Positions 1 to 6,012 of a stretch of DNA of 8,478 nt are shown here, one piece after another (the stretch's first letter is position 1; the number at the start of each line of letters is the position of its first letter). Source of the stretch: Dysgonomonas sp. (GTDB lineage Bacteria > Bacteroidota > Bacteroidia > Bacteroidales > Dysgonomonadaceae); the NCBI GenBank assembly GCA_003523545.1, contig DQAM01000495.1:2143-10620 (forward strand), given 5' to 3'. The notes under the pieces are model-generated. The model saw only the letters and a program-made list of their open reading frames with translations. It did not search any database and was not told the origin of the DNA. The position numbers and the translations under genes are program-made.

Positions 1-812
1 TCCCCATTATTTCTTTCTGGATGAACAGCTCCAGCATATACTTTTAAAACATTATTTTCAAAAGACAATTTACAATCGTGCATATGTCCATACAAATGAA
101 TATTAGCTCGAGCGCAAAAAGCTCGATCAACATCTTCTCCATCACAAAGCCATTGAGGTGGATGGTGACATAAAATTAAATATATAATATTATCCTCTCG
201 TTTTAGTAAAGTTTGGTATTGACTCAAGGCTAATTTAGAATATTTTTCATCATCTGTCTCATTCGAGGCAAAAGCAGAATTGATCCCTCTAACTCTTAGT
301 GTAATATTTTCAATAGGAAAATCTTTTTCCCAATATAAATATTTATCCTGTGGGATTGAACCATATTTTTGAGCAAAATTAAGATAATCTTCAAAGGGAG
401 CTGTAAGCAAATTGTAAGCAGATTTATCCGACAAAAAAACATTCACTTCTTTATTGATTTCGTTTTGGGAAATAGCTTTCTTTAATATTTCTTGAGATCT
501 TCTTAATAAAGGACTTATTGAAGATCTTTTTATGTCATGGTTACCAGGCACCATTAATACATTTTCTTCTTTACACCCTGTTATCGAACATATTTCTCTT
601 ATCCATAGAGATGCTTTTTCATATTCTTCTTTCTTCCCAGAGAAACCTATATCACCTCCTATTAGAAGAACGTCAACAGGTTGTGTGTTGCTCATTAATT
701 GACGTAAATCACTTTCTAGTTCATTTCTTAGATCATCATCAAGGTCTAAATGCTCATTTTCCCCAAAACTATAAAAGTGAATATCCGATAGATGTAGAAT
801 TTTTAAAGTCAT
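1..812 (-). CDS. Calcineurin-like metallophosphoesterase (C-terminus beyond window)
   Basis: Reading the minus strand from the ATG at 812-810 gives 270 stop-free codons running off the left edge, so the protein is partial. It carries the full metal-binding set of calcineurin-like phosphoesterases: LSDIH at residues 8-12 (Asp10, His12), GGDI at 52-55 (Asp54), GNHD at 90-93, a CHHPP motif around 215-219 and GHMH at 242-245. Such enzymes use a two-metal centre to hydrolyse phosphomonoesters or phosphodiesters. No signal peptide is seen, so it is probably cytoplasmic. The spacing of motifs, the charged DLRNELESDLRQL helix and the AGAVHPER stretch near the edge recall stand-alone or multidomain phosphoesterases of bacterial accessory regions, some near defence genes. 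That subfamily link is from memory. The gene is markedly AT-rich compared with the tra genes, which suggests separately acquired cargo. The substrate cannot be deduced, and a C-terminal domain may follow outside the window. Confidence 0.9.
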   Translation of the reverse strand, partial: MTLKILHLSDIHFYSFGENEHLDLDDDLRNELESDLRQLMSNTQPVDVLLIGGDIGFSGKKEEYEKASLWIREICSITGCKEENVLMVPGNHDIKRSSISPLLRRSQEILKKAISQNEINKEVNVFLSDKSAYNLLTAPFEDYLNFAQKYGSIPQDKYLYWEKDFPIENITLRVRGINSAFASNETDDEKYSKLALSQYQTLLKREDNIIYLILCHHPPQWLCDGEDVDRAFCARANIHLYGHMHDCKLSFENNVLKVYAGAVHPERNNG

Positions 813-834
813 ATCTTTATAAAAAAGTTATTTG

Positions 835-842
835 CAAATTTA
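835..842 (-). promoter_or_regulatory. Possible -7 box for the phosphoesterase gene
   Basis: The minus strand reads TAAATTTG here, an exact match to the Bacteroidetes -7 consensus TAnnTTTG, ending 22 bases before the phosphoesterase ATG. A matching TTTG -33 element at the usual distance is not evident, so the call is tentative. It would let the gene be transcribed apart from the secreted-protein gene upstream on the same strand. Confidence 0.35.
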
Positions 843-898
843 TAGAAAATATCTCAGAATGAGCTATTTTTACTGAGTTGAGATAAAAACTTAATCAA

Positions 899-1897
899 TT
901 ACCTTACACCCCCAATAAAATTATAATCACAATGCTTGAAATCATACACCTCAACTCCAACCAAGTCTGCTCCGATAATCGTTTTGCGATATAAATTCTC
1001 CATGTTTAGTATATCCGACTTTGGCAACTCCATCTTCTTATCCAAAGCTTTGACGTAAAACCGCCCATAAGCCAAATTACTGATATACGAACTTCTTCCC
1101 TGCCTGCGTTTATTGACCTCTTTTCCATATTCCTGAGTAACCGGAATGAAACGGAATGGCTCATAGGAAGTGAAAGCTAAATTATAATCCCCATACTTCA
1201 TAAAACCTAATTTCTCATTCTCTATGAAGTTAATCGGATAGCCATTCTTCGTGAAATCGTATTTGTCGATGATTACCTGATTGTTGATATAATAAACGGT
1301 TGTGAAATCAAAGTTATTCATCATATCCTCCAATTGCTTGGAATAATCAGCTTTTACCGAGTTATATTCAAATTCGTCAGCACGACATTTTTGATAGAGG
1401 TCTTTGTCTTTAAGACTGATGAAAAAGAGAATATGCTGATCCGTAACCGGAAGTTTATTTACACGCAAGGTAAGTGCCAGCAGCAAATCATCACTCAGGA
1501 ATTTTGCATCAGGGTATAGCCTTTGCGCAGGCTTGGCAATTACCTCCCCTTTTTCTATGGCGCTGTTTATATTGATATAAAGTTCCTTTCCACTTGATTG
1601 TTCGCGTACCGTAAGGGTAGCCTCTTTTACTGAAGAAGTGTAATCCCTGTCGGCATCTTTAATTTCGATCACTTCTAACTTGGAAAAGGTTATATCCTCT
1701 TTATAATCGCGCAGGTAATTGTTGTGCTTCTCTTTTATCGTATTATATTGGTATATGGATGGCTTATATCCCGCCTGAATAACGTCGCCAACTTTTATTG
1801 TCGTACCATCGTAGAGCTGTACTGCGGTTTCCTGTGCCTGTACCGTACCGGCCAAAAGCAATATACAACAGCAAAAATAAATAAGTATCCGATTCAT
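899..1897 (-). CDS. Secreted or periplasmic protein of unknown function
   Basis: A 332-residue protein I do not recognise. The start is well supported: residues 1-22 form a classical signal peptide with a basic N-terminus, a hydrophobic core containing three consecutive cysteines (9-11) and a V-Q-A-Q/E cleavage region. The LLAG stretch looks like a lipobox but has Thr where the lipidated Cys would be, so signal peptidase I processing is more likely than lipoprotein export. The mature part is mixed alpha/beta in character, rich in Asp, Lys and Tyr, with no transmembrane segment and no catalytic motif I can name. The early segment LYDGTTIKVGDVIQAG suggests a small beta domain. It is divergent from the HU-like gene and lies 86 bp upstream of the phosphoesterase gene on the same strand. 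Its base composition is closer to the tra genes than to the phosphoesterase. It may be an element-borne envelope protein, but no function is assigned. Confidence 0.85.
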   Translation of the reverse strand: MNRILIYFCCCILLLAGTVQAQETAVQLYDGTTIKVGDVIQAGYKPSIYQYNTIKEKHNNYLRDYKEDITFSKLEVIEIKDADRDYTSSVKEATLTVREQSSGKELYININSAIEKGEVIAKPAQRLYPDAKFLSDDLLLALTLRVNKLPVTDQHILFFISLKDKDLYQKCRADEFEYNSVKADYSKQLEDMMNNFDFTTVYYINNQVIIDKYDFTKNGYPINFIENEKLGFMKYGDYNLAFTSYEPFRFIPVTQEYGKEVNKRRQGRSSYISNLAYGRFYVKALDKKMELPKSDILNMENLYRKTIIGADLVGVEVYDFKHCDYNFIGGVR

Positions 1898-1925
1898 ATT
1901 GTTGATTTTTAAATATTAAGCCCGG

Positions 1926-1933
1926 TAAAGATA
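1926..1933 (-). promoter_or_regulatory. Possible -7 box for the secreted-protein gene
   Basis: The minus strand reads TATCTTTA, seven of eight positions of the Bacteroidetes -7 consensus TAnnTTTG, with its end 28 bases before the ATG at 1897. A T-rich stretch lies about 18 bases further upstream, but without a clear TTTG. Placement is good and the match is incomplete. Confidence 0.35.
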
Positions 1934-2015
1934 CTGATAATCATAAAAAAATCTTAATAAAAAGGTAAGTATTAAACTGTCATATTAACATTTATCTTTT
2001 TTCTCCAACTTTATC

Positions 2016-2040
2016 TATACTATGTATTTACAATAGTATA
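2016..2040 (+). promoter_or_regulatory. Inverted repeat just upstream of the HU-like gene
   Basis: Arms TATACTAT (2016-2023) and ATAGTATA (2033-2040) are perfect reverse complements separated by 9 bases. The symmetry continues inward as TGTA-TT-TACA (2023-2032) if one base is allowed to bulge. The element ends 21 bases before the ATG at 2062. It could be the operator of a dimeric regulator, including self-regulation, or a hairpin in the mRNA leader. The symmetry is read directly; the role is inferred. Confidence 0.5.
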
Positions 2041-2061
2041 AACCCTCTAAAAATTAAACTT

Positions 2062-2529
2062 ATGGGATTAAAGTACGTAGTAACAAAACAGGTATTCGGA
2101 TTCGACGAAACACGGACAGCTAAATTTGTACCCAAACAAGTCATTACCGGGCAGGTAACATTCAGCAAACTTTGTTCACAGGTGGGGCAAATCTGCGGAG
2201 CACATCGTGGTACAGTTCAACTGGTTATTGCCGGGCTGGTGGATGCATTGGTTAACAATCTTGACGATGGAAAAAGTGTGCAGTTGGGAGAGTTTGGTAT
2301 CTTCCGTCCATCCATCAAAGCCAATGCTTCCGATACGGAAGAAGAGGCGGATGCAAGCAAAATTTACAGGCGAAAAATTATTTTTACTCCGGGCAAAGCC
2401 TTGAAAGAAGTTATGAATAGCACAAGCGTTACTCGTTACGCCGTACCGGATACGGACTATACTGATGGAACAGGTGGTACAGGAGCAGGTAATAACGATG
2501 ATGATGATTATGTTGATCCAACAGCTTAG
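2062..2529 (+). CDS. HU-family DNA-binding protein with acidic glycine-rich tail
   Basis: A 155-residue protein with the HU/IHF fold signature. Residues 31-66 would form the helical dimerisation part, VQLGEFGIF at 73-81 corresponds to the conserved V-x-L-x-x-F-G-x-F strand of HU, and FTPGKALKEVMN at 108-119 matches the F-x-P-G-K-x-L-K-x-x-x-N end of HU proteins. The N-terminal extension (LKYVVTKQVFGF) and the C-terminal tail rich in Gly, Thr and Asp (about 130-155, with four consecutive Asp) are typical of the Bacteroidetes HU variants fused to extra domains or Gly-rich tails (HU-HIG type, from memory). It should bind or bend DNA as a dimer. Its place between a divergent gene and the tra operon, next to repeat-rich leaders, suggests a nucleoid-like or regulatory role on the element, which is inference. 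No Shine-Dalgarno is evident, as is common in this phylum. The ATG sits directly after an AT-rich leader. Confidence 0.88.
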   Translation: MGLKYVVTKQVFGFDETRTAKFVPKQVITGQVTFSKLCSQVGQICGAHRGTVQLVIAGLVDALVNNLDDGKSVQLGEFGIFRPSIKANASDTEEEADASKIYRRKIIFTPGKALKEVMNSTSVTRYAVPDTDYTDGTGGTGAGNNDDDDYVDPTA

Positions 2530-2555
2530 TTAATCGAATTTTAAATTAAAAAAGG

Positions 2556-2600
2556 AAACCGGACATGTTATATACATACGCCGGTTTTATTGTGCTCTTT
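2556..2600 (+). terminator. Hairpin terminator after the HU-like gene
   Basis: AAACCGG (2556-2562) pairs with CCGGTTT (2581-2587), with an inner ATGT/ACAT pair inside the loop. On the plus strand it is followed by TTTTATTG and then a T-rich run. It starts 27 bases after the HU-like stop codon. On the minus strand the same stem is followed by CCTTTTTT, so it could also stop transcription coming from the right. Confidence 0.7.
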
Positions 2601-2686
2601 TTTCTGATACAGTCAAAAATAAGTTCCAGTGCAACGGAATTTTATTTTGAATGCAGTAAAAATATATTTTGGATGCAACATACTTT
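2600..2686. repeat. Degenerate 22-bp-spaced motifs (possible operator array)
   Basis: ATTTTGAATGCAGTA (2644-2658) and ATTTTGGATGCAACA (2666-2680) match at 12 of 15 positions, exactly 22 bp apart. In the same phase lie TGCAAC at 2630-2635 (identical to 2674-2679, 44 bp away) and TACAGT at 2608-2613 (resembling TGCAGT at 2652-2657). The copies alternate between a CAGT-xAAAA form and a TGCAAC form, so the array can also be read as two 44-bp units with about 26 of 43 bases shared. Spacing of two helical turns puts all copies on one DNA face. Confidence 0.45.
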
Positions 2687-2770
2687 AAAGCCATAAATTT
2701 TCCGAAAAACACATCCATCTTTCCCCTTCCGATGACAAGTGATGACATCTGGCGTAACGTATCGTCAGTA

Positions 2771-2803
2771 TTGTAAATCAGCTTTTTACCTACTATATAT
2801 TCG
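2771..2803 (+). promoter_or_regulatory. Possible traE operon promoter
   Basis: TATATTCG at 2796-2803 matches seven of eight bases of the Bacteroidetes -7 box TAnnTTTG. A TTG at 2771-2773 lies 22 bases upstream, slightly longer than the usual 19-21. Transcription would begin roughly 35-40 bases before the traE ATG. This is motif matching only. Confidence 0.35.
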
Positions 2804-2846
2804 CTGTCGAATTCATTTTTATGTATCACTTTTAAATGTTTCGACA

Positions 2847-3143
2847 ATGAAAAAAAGATTATTGTTTTTGGCAGCATTGCTGCTTAGTGTGATGGGTGTT
2901 TTCGCCCAGGGAAATGGTGTCGGTGGGATAACCGAGGCCACCAATATGGTGACCTCGTATTTTGATCCCGGCACCAAATTAATTTACGCCATTGGAGCCG
3001 TTGTAGGGCTTATCGGAGGCGTAAAAGTCTATTCCAAGTTTTCGAGTGGTGACCCGGATACCTCGAAAACGGCGGCCAGTTGGTTCGGTGCTTGTATCTT
3101 TCTTATCGTAGCGGCAACCATTCTTCGTTCATTCTTCCTTTAA
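2847..3143 (+). CDS. traE: Conjugative transfer protein TraE (DUF4134-type, pilin-like)
   Basis: A 98-residue protein. An in-frame ATG exists upstream at 2739, but the start at 2847 is preferred because it begins a proper signal peptide (MKKRLLFLAALLL, cleavage near F-A-Q at 19-21) and the upstream part is untypical. The mature protein is about 77 residues with two hydrophobic helices, about 43-62 and 80-97, joined by a polar loop containing SSGDPDTSKT. This is the DUF4134 TraE type found at the head of the Bacteroidetes transfer block. The processed small protein with two membrane helices resembles VirB2/TrbC pilins, so a pilus-subunit role at the inner membrane is a reasonable inference. 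It lies 5 bp before traF and is the first gene of the tra operon visible here. Confidence 0.88.
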   Translation: MKKRLLFLAALLLSVMGVFAQGNGVGGITEATNMVTSYFDPGTKLIYAIGAVVGLIGGVKVYSKFSSGDPDTSKTAASWFGACIFLIVAATILRSFFL

Positions 3144-3148
3144 TCGGT

Positions 3149-3481
3149 ATGGCAGAGTATTCAATCAACAAAGGGATTGGGCATAGCGCTGAATTTAAAG
3201 GGCTGAAAAGTCAGTACCTGTTCATTTTTGCCGGAGGACTGCTGGGATTGTTTGTCCTCTTTGTAATCATGTACATGATAGGTATCAACCAGACAGTCTG
3301 CCTTCTTTTCGGTATCGCCTCTGCTTCGGTATTGGTATGGGGAACCTTTCACCTGAATGAAAAGTATGGGGAACATGGCCTGCTGAAATTGCAGGCTTCC
3401 CACAGTCACCCCCGGTTTATCATCAACCGCAAGCGGATCCCTTCATTATTCATCCGTAACATCAAAAGAAGAGAACAATGA
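3149..3481 (+). CDS. traF: Conjugative transfer protein TraF (DUF4133-type, VirB3-like)
   Basis: A 110-residue membrane protein. The chosen ATG at 3149 follows the traE stop by 5 bp; the longer open frame beginning at 3080 lies inside traE and is unlikely to be used. An N-terminal NKGIGHSAEFKGLKSQY segment is typical of this family. Two membrane helices follow at about 23-45 and 48-67, then a basic cytoplasmic tail (RFIINRKR, IKRREQ). Size, two helices and position directly before the VirB4-like ATPase match VirB3, an inner-membrane partner of VirB4. Its stop overlaps the traG start as ATGA (3478-3481), which indicates translational coupling of the two partners. Confidence 0.88.
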   Translation: MAEYSINKGIGHSAEFKGLKSQYLFIFAGGLLGLFVLFVIMYMIGINQTVCLLFGIASASVLVWGTFHLNEKYGEHGLLKLQASHSHPRFIINRKRIPSLFIRNIKRREQ

Positions 3482-5976
3482 GGAATGTATTAAAAGCCGC
3501 TACACTGGAAAGTAAGTTCCCCCTGCTCGCTGTGGAACATGACTGCATCATTTCAAAGGATGCAGATATTACTACAGCCTACCGGGTGGAGTTACCCGAA
3601 TTATTTACGGTTACATCGGCAGAGTACGAAGCGATTCACAGTGCATGGCTTAAAGCTATCAAGGTATTGCCCAATTACTGTATTGTGCATAAGCAGGATT
3701 GGTTTATTGAAGAAAGGTATACACCGGATATTCAGAAAGACGAAATGAGTTTTCTTAGCCGCTCTTTTGAACGACATTTCAACGAGCGTCCTTTCCTGAA
3801 TCACACCTGTTATTTGTTTCTGACGAAAACCACTAAGGAACGCAGCCGGAGCCAAAGCAATTTCAATGCACTCACCAGAGGTTTTATTATCCCTAAAGAA
3901 ATACAGGATAAGGATACGGCGGTGAAGTTTCTGGAAAGCTGTGAACAGTTCGAGCGGATTATTAATGACAGCGGTTTTGTCAGTATTACCCGAATGGGTA
4001 ATGATGAAATCGTAGGAACGGAAATCCAGGCGGGTATTATAGAAAAATACTTTTCGTTGAGTCAGGAAGAAACCACCTGTTTGCAGGACATGGAACTCTC
4101 TCCCGGTGAAATGAAAGTAGGTGATAAATACCTGTGCCTGCATACCCTTTCCGATCCGGAAGATTTGCCTGCATCCGTTAAGTCGGATATCCGTTACGAA
4201 CGTTTATCTACTGACCGGAGCGATTGCCGATTATGCTTTGCCGCTCCTGTGGGAGTATTGCTTACCTGTAACCATGTGTATAATCAGTATCTGTTTATCG
4301 ATGATAGTGTAGAGAACCTTAAAAAGTTTGAGAAACAGGCGCGTAATATGCACTCGTTGTCAAGGTATAGCCGCAGCAACCAGATTAACAGGCAGTGGAT
4401 CGAAGAGTATTTGAACGAAGCACATTCGCTGGGATTGACTTCTATCCGAGCCCATTGCAATGTAATTGCATGGTCGGAAGATAAAGAAGAATTGAAAAGG
4501 ATCAAGAACGATGTCGGAAGCCAGCTTGCACTCATGGAGTGCAAGCCCCGGCATAACACTGTGGATACTCCGACCTTGTTCTGGGCAGGTATTCCGGGCA
4601 ATGAAGCCGATTTTCCTGCCGAAGAGAGCTTTTATACCTTTATCGAACAGGCTTTATGTTTTTTTGTAGAGGAAACGAATTATAAAAGTTCTGTTTCGCC
4701 TTTCGGTATCAAAATGGTTGACCGACTGACAGGTAAACCGCTGCATCTGGATATATCGGACCTACCGATGAAGCGTGGAATTATCACCAATAGAAACAAA
4801 TTTATTTTAGGACCTTCAGGCAGCGGAAAATCTTTCTTCACCAACCACATGGTAAGACAGTACTACGAACAGGGAACCCATGTATTATTGGTGGACACCG
4901 GAAATTCCTATCAGGGGCTGTGTAACCTGATTCATGCAAAGACAAGAGGTGAAGACGGTATCTATATTACGTATGAGGAAAATAACCCGATTTCATTTAA
5001 TCCATTTTATACCGAAGATGGACTTTTCGACATCGAAAAGAAGGAATCGATTAAAACATTAATCCTCACACTTTGGAAACGTGATGACGAACCTCCTACC
5101 CGAGCGGAAGAAGTAGCTCTTTCCAATGCCGTGAACCTGTACTTGGATAAGATTCGCAGTGACCGGACGGTAGTTCCCTCTTTCAATACCTTTTATGAAT
5201 TTATCGGAAGCGATTATCAAAAGGTATTGGAGAACAAGCGAACCCGAGAAAAGGATTTTGATATTCATAATTTTCTTAATGTATTGGAGCCTTACTATAA
5301 AGGCGGTGAGTATGACTTCCTGCTGAACTCTGACAAACAACTGGATTTATTGTCCAAAAGGTTTATCGTATTCGAGTTAGATAATATTAAGGATAACAAA
5401 ATATTATTCCCCATTGTGACGATAATCATTATGGAAACATTCATTTCCAAAATGCGCCGTCTGAAAGGGATTCGGAAGATAATCTTACTGGAAGAAGCCT
5501 GGAAAGCTATTAGCAAAGAAGGAATGGCGGAGTACCTGAAATACCTCTTTAAAACTGTCCGGAAATTTTTCGGTGAGGCGATAGTGGTTACCCAAGAAGT
5601 AGAGGATATTATTTCCTCTCCCATTGTAAAAGAGACGATTATCAATAATGCCGATTGTAAAATCCTGCTCGATCAGCGGAAGTACGTCAACAAATTCGAT
5701 TCCATACAAACACTTCTGGGGCTCACCGAAAAAGAACGTGCACAGATACTGTCTATTAACATGGCGAACAATCCGTCAAGACGGTACAAAGAGGTGTGGA
5801 TTGGGCTTGGCGGTACACAATCAGCGGTCTATGCAACGGAAGTTAGTTTGGAAGAGTATTATTGTTACACCACGGAAGAAACCGAGAAACTTGAACTGTT
5901 CCGGCTGTCCGAAAAACTCGGCGGGAACATAGAACTGGCTATCAAGCAACTGGCTGAAAGTAAGCGGTCGGAGTAA
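3478..5976 (+). CDS. traG: Conjugation ATPase TraG (VirB4 family)
   Basis: An 832-residue protein, about the usual full length. The N-terminal part (about 12-65, with FPLLAVEHDCIISKDADITTAY) is the DUF3875-like region found in Bacteroidetes TraG proteins. The C-terminal half is the motor domain: Walker A GPSGSGKS at 445-452, Walker B-like IILLEEAW at 668-675, a VVTQEVEDI segment at 703-711 containing the conserved Gln706, and NNADCKILLDQ at 723-733. The Walker B acidic pair is Glu-Glu where many VirB4 proteins have Asp-Glu; I believe this is normal in the Bacteroidetes branch. VirB4 ATPases power pilus assembly and substrate transfer at the cytoplasmic face of the secretion channel. The start is fixed by the ATGA overlap with traF. 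The frame is intact with no sign of decay. Confidence 0.95.
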   Translation: MRNVLKAATLESKFPLLAVEHDCIISKDADITTAYRVELPELFTVTSAEYEAIHSAWLKAIKVLPNYCIVHKQDWFIEERYTPDIQKDEMSFLSRSFERHFNERPFLNHTCYLFLTKTTKERSRSQSNFNALTRGFIIPKEIQDKDTAVKFLESCEQFERIINDSGFVSITRMGNDEIVGTEIQAGIIEKYFSLSQEETTCLQDMELSPGEMKVGDKYLCLHTLSDPEDLPASVKSDIRYERLSTDRSDCRLCFAAPVGVLLTCNHVYNQYLFIDDSVENLKKFEKQARNMHSLSRYSRSNQINRQWIEEYLNEAHSLGLTSIRAHCNVIAWSEDKEELKRIKNDVGSQLALMECKPRHNTVDTPTLFWAGIPGNEADFPAEESFYTFIEQALCFFVEETNYKSSVSPFGIKMVDRLTGKPLHLDISDLPMKRGIITNRNKFILGPSGSGKSFFTNHMVRQYYEQGTHVLLVDTGNSYQGLCNLIHAKTRGEDGIYITYEENNPISFNPFYTEDGLFDIEKKESIKTLILTLWKRDDEPPTRAEEVALSNAVNLYLDKIRSDRTVVPSFNTFYEFIGSDYQKVLENKRTREKDFDIHNFLNVLEPYYKGGEYDFLLNSDKQLDLLSKRFIVFELDNIKDNKILFPIVTIIIMETFISKMRRLKGIRKIILLEEAWKAISKEGMAEYLKYLFKTVRKFFGEAIVVTQEVEDIISSPIVKETIINNADCKILLDQRKYVNKFDSIQTLLGLTEKERAQILSINMANNPSRRYKEVWIGLGGTQSAVYATEVSLEEYYCYTTEETEKLELFRLSEKLGGNIELAIKQLAESKRSE

Positions 5977-6012
5977 TCAAACAAATGTATTAATCTTTAA
6001 AAGTCAATCAGT

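Larger units (their letters stand above)
2530..2846. other. 317-bp non-coding control region ahead of traE
   Basis: No confident gene lies here. The left end holds a hairpin terminator (2556-2588). Positions 2600-2686 contain TGCA-centred motifs recurring every 22 bp. GATGACA occurs twice at 2731-2737 and 2741-2747, one helical turn apart. A possible promoter lies at 2771-2803. The minus strand also has a 96-codon open frame (2587-2877) spanning the whole region and entering traE; I treat it as unproven. The terminator isolates traE from the HU-like gene, so the tra operon probably has its own promoter here. Confidence 0.55.

Noticed and set aside
518..862. Plus-strand 114-codon open frame
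   Set aside because: It lies antisense to the phosphoesterase gene, whose catalytic motifs are all on the minus strand; the plus-strand protein has no recognisable features.
853..898. Possible terminator hairpins (CTCA-GAA-TGAG and a TTTTTA/TAAAAA pair) between the two minus-strand genes
   Set aside because: Stems are only 4-6 bp, A/T-based or with long loops, and no proper T-tract follows; not enough to call a terminator.
2644..2671. TTTTG boxes read as -33 and -7 promoter elements
   Set aside because: The gap between them is too short for the Bacteroidetes promoter, and the second box fits TAnnTTTG only with an extra base; the periodic repeat explains them better.
2739..2846. Longer traE starting at the ATG at 2739
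   Set aside because: The added 36 residues would bury the signal peptide beginning at 2847 inside the protein and would cover the proposed promoter; the shorter form fits the family size.
3080..3148. Longer traF starting inside traE
   Set aside because: The extension overlaps the traE coding sequence and has no family features; the ATG at 3149, 5 bp after the traE stop, is the natural start.
3601..4143. 180-codon minus-strand frame inside traG
   Set aside because: It is a shadow of the long, motif-bearing traG frame and has no independent support.
5461..5493. Glu-Glu in place of Asp-Glu in the TraG Walker B motif as a sign of an inactive ATPase
   Set aside because: The rest of the motor domain is intact, and I believe Glu-Glu is common in the Bacteroidetes TraG branch, so it is not good evidence of loss of function.
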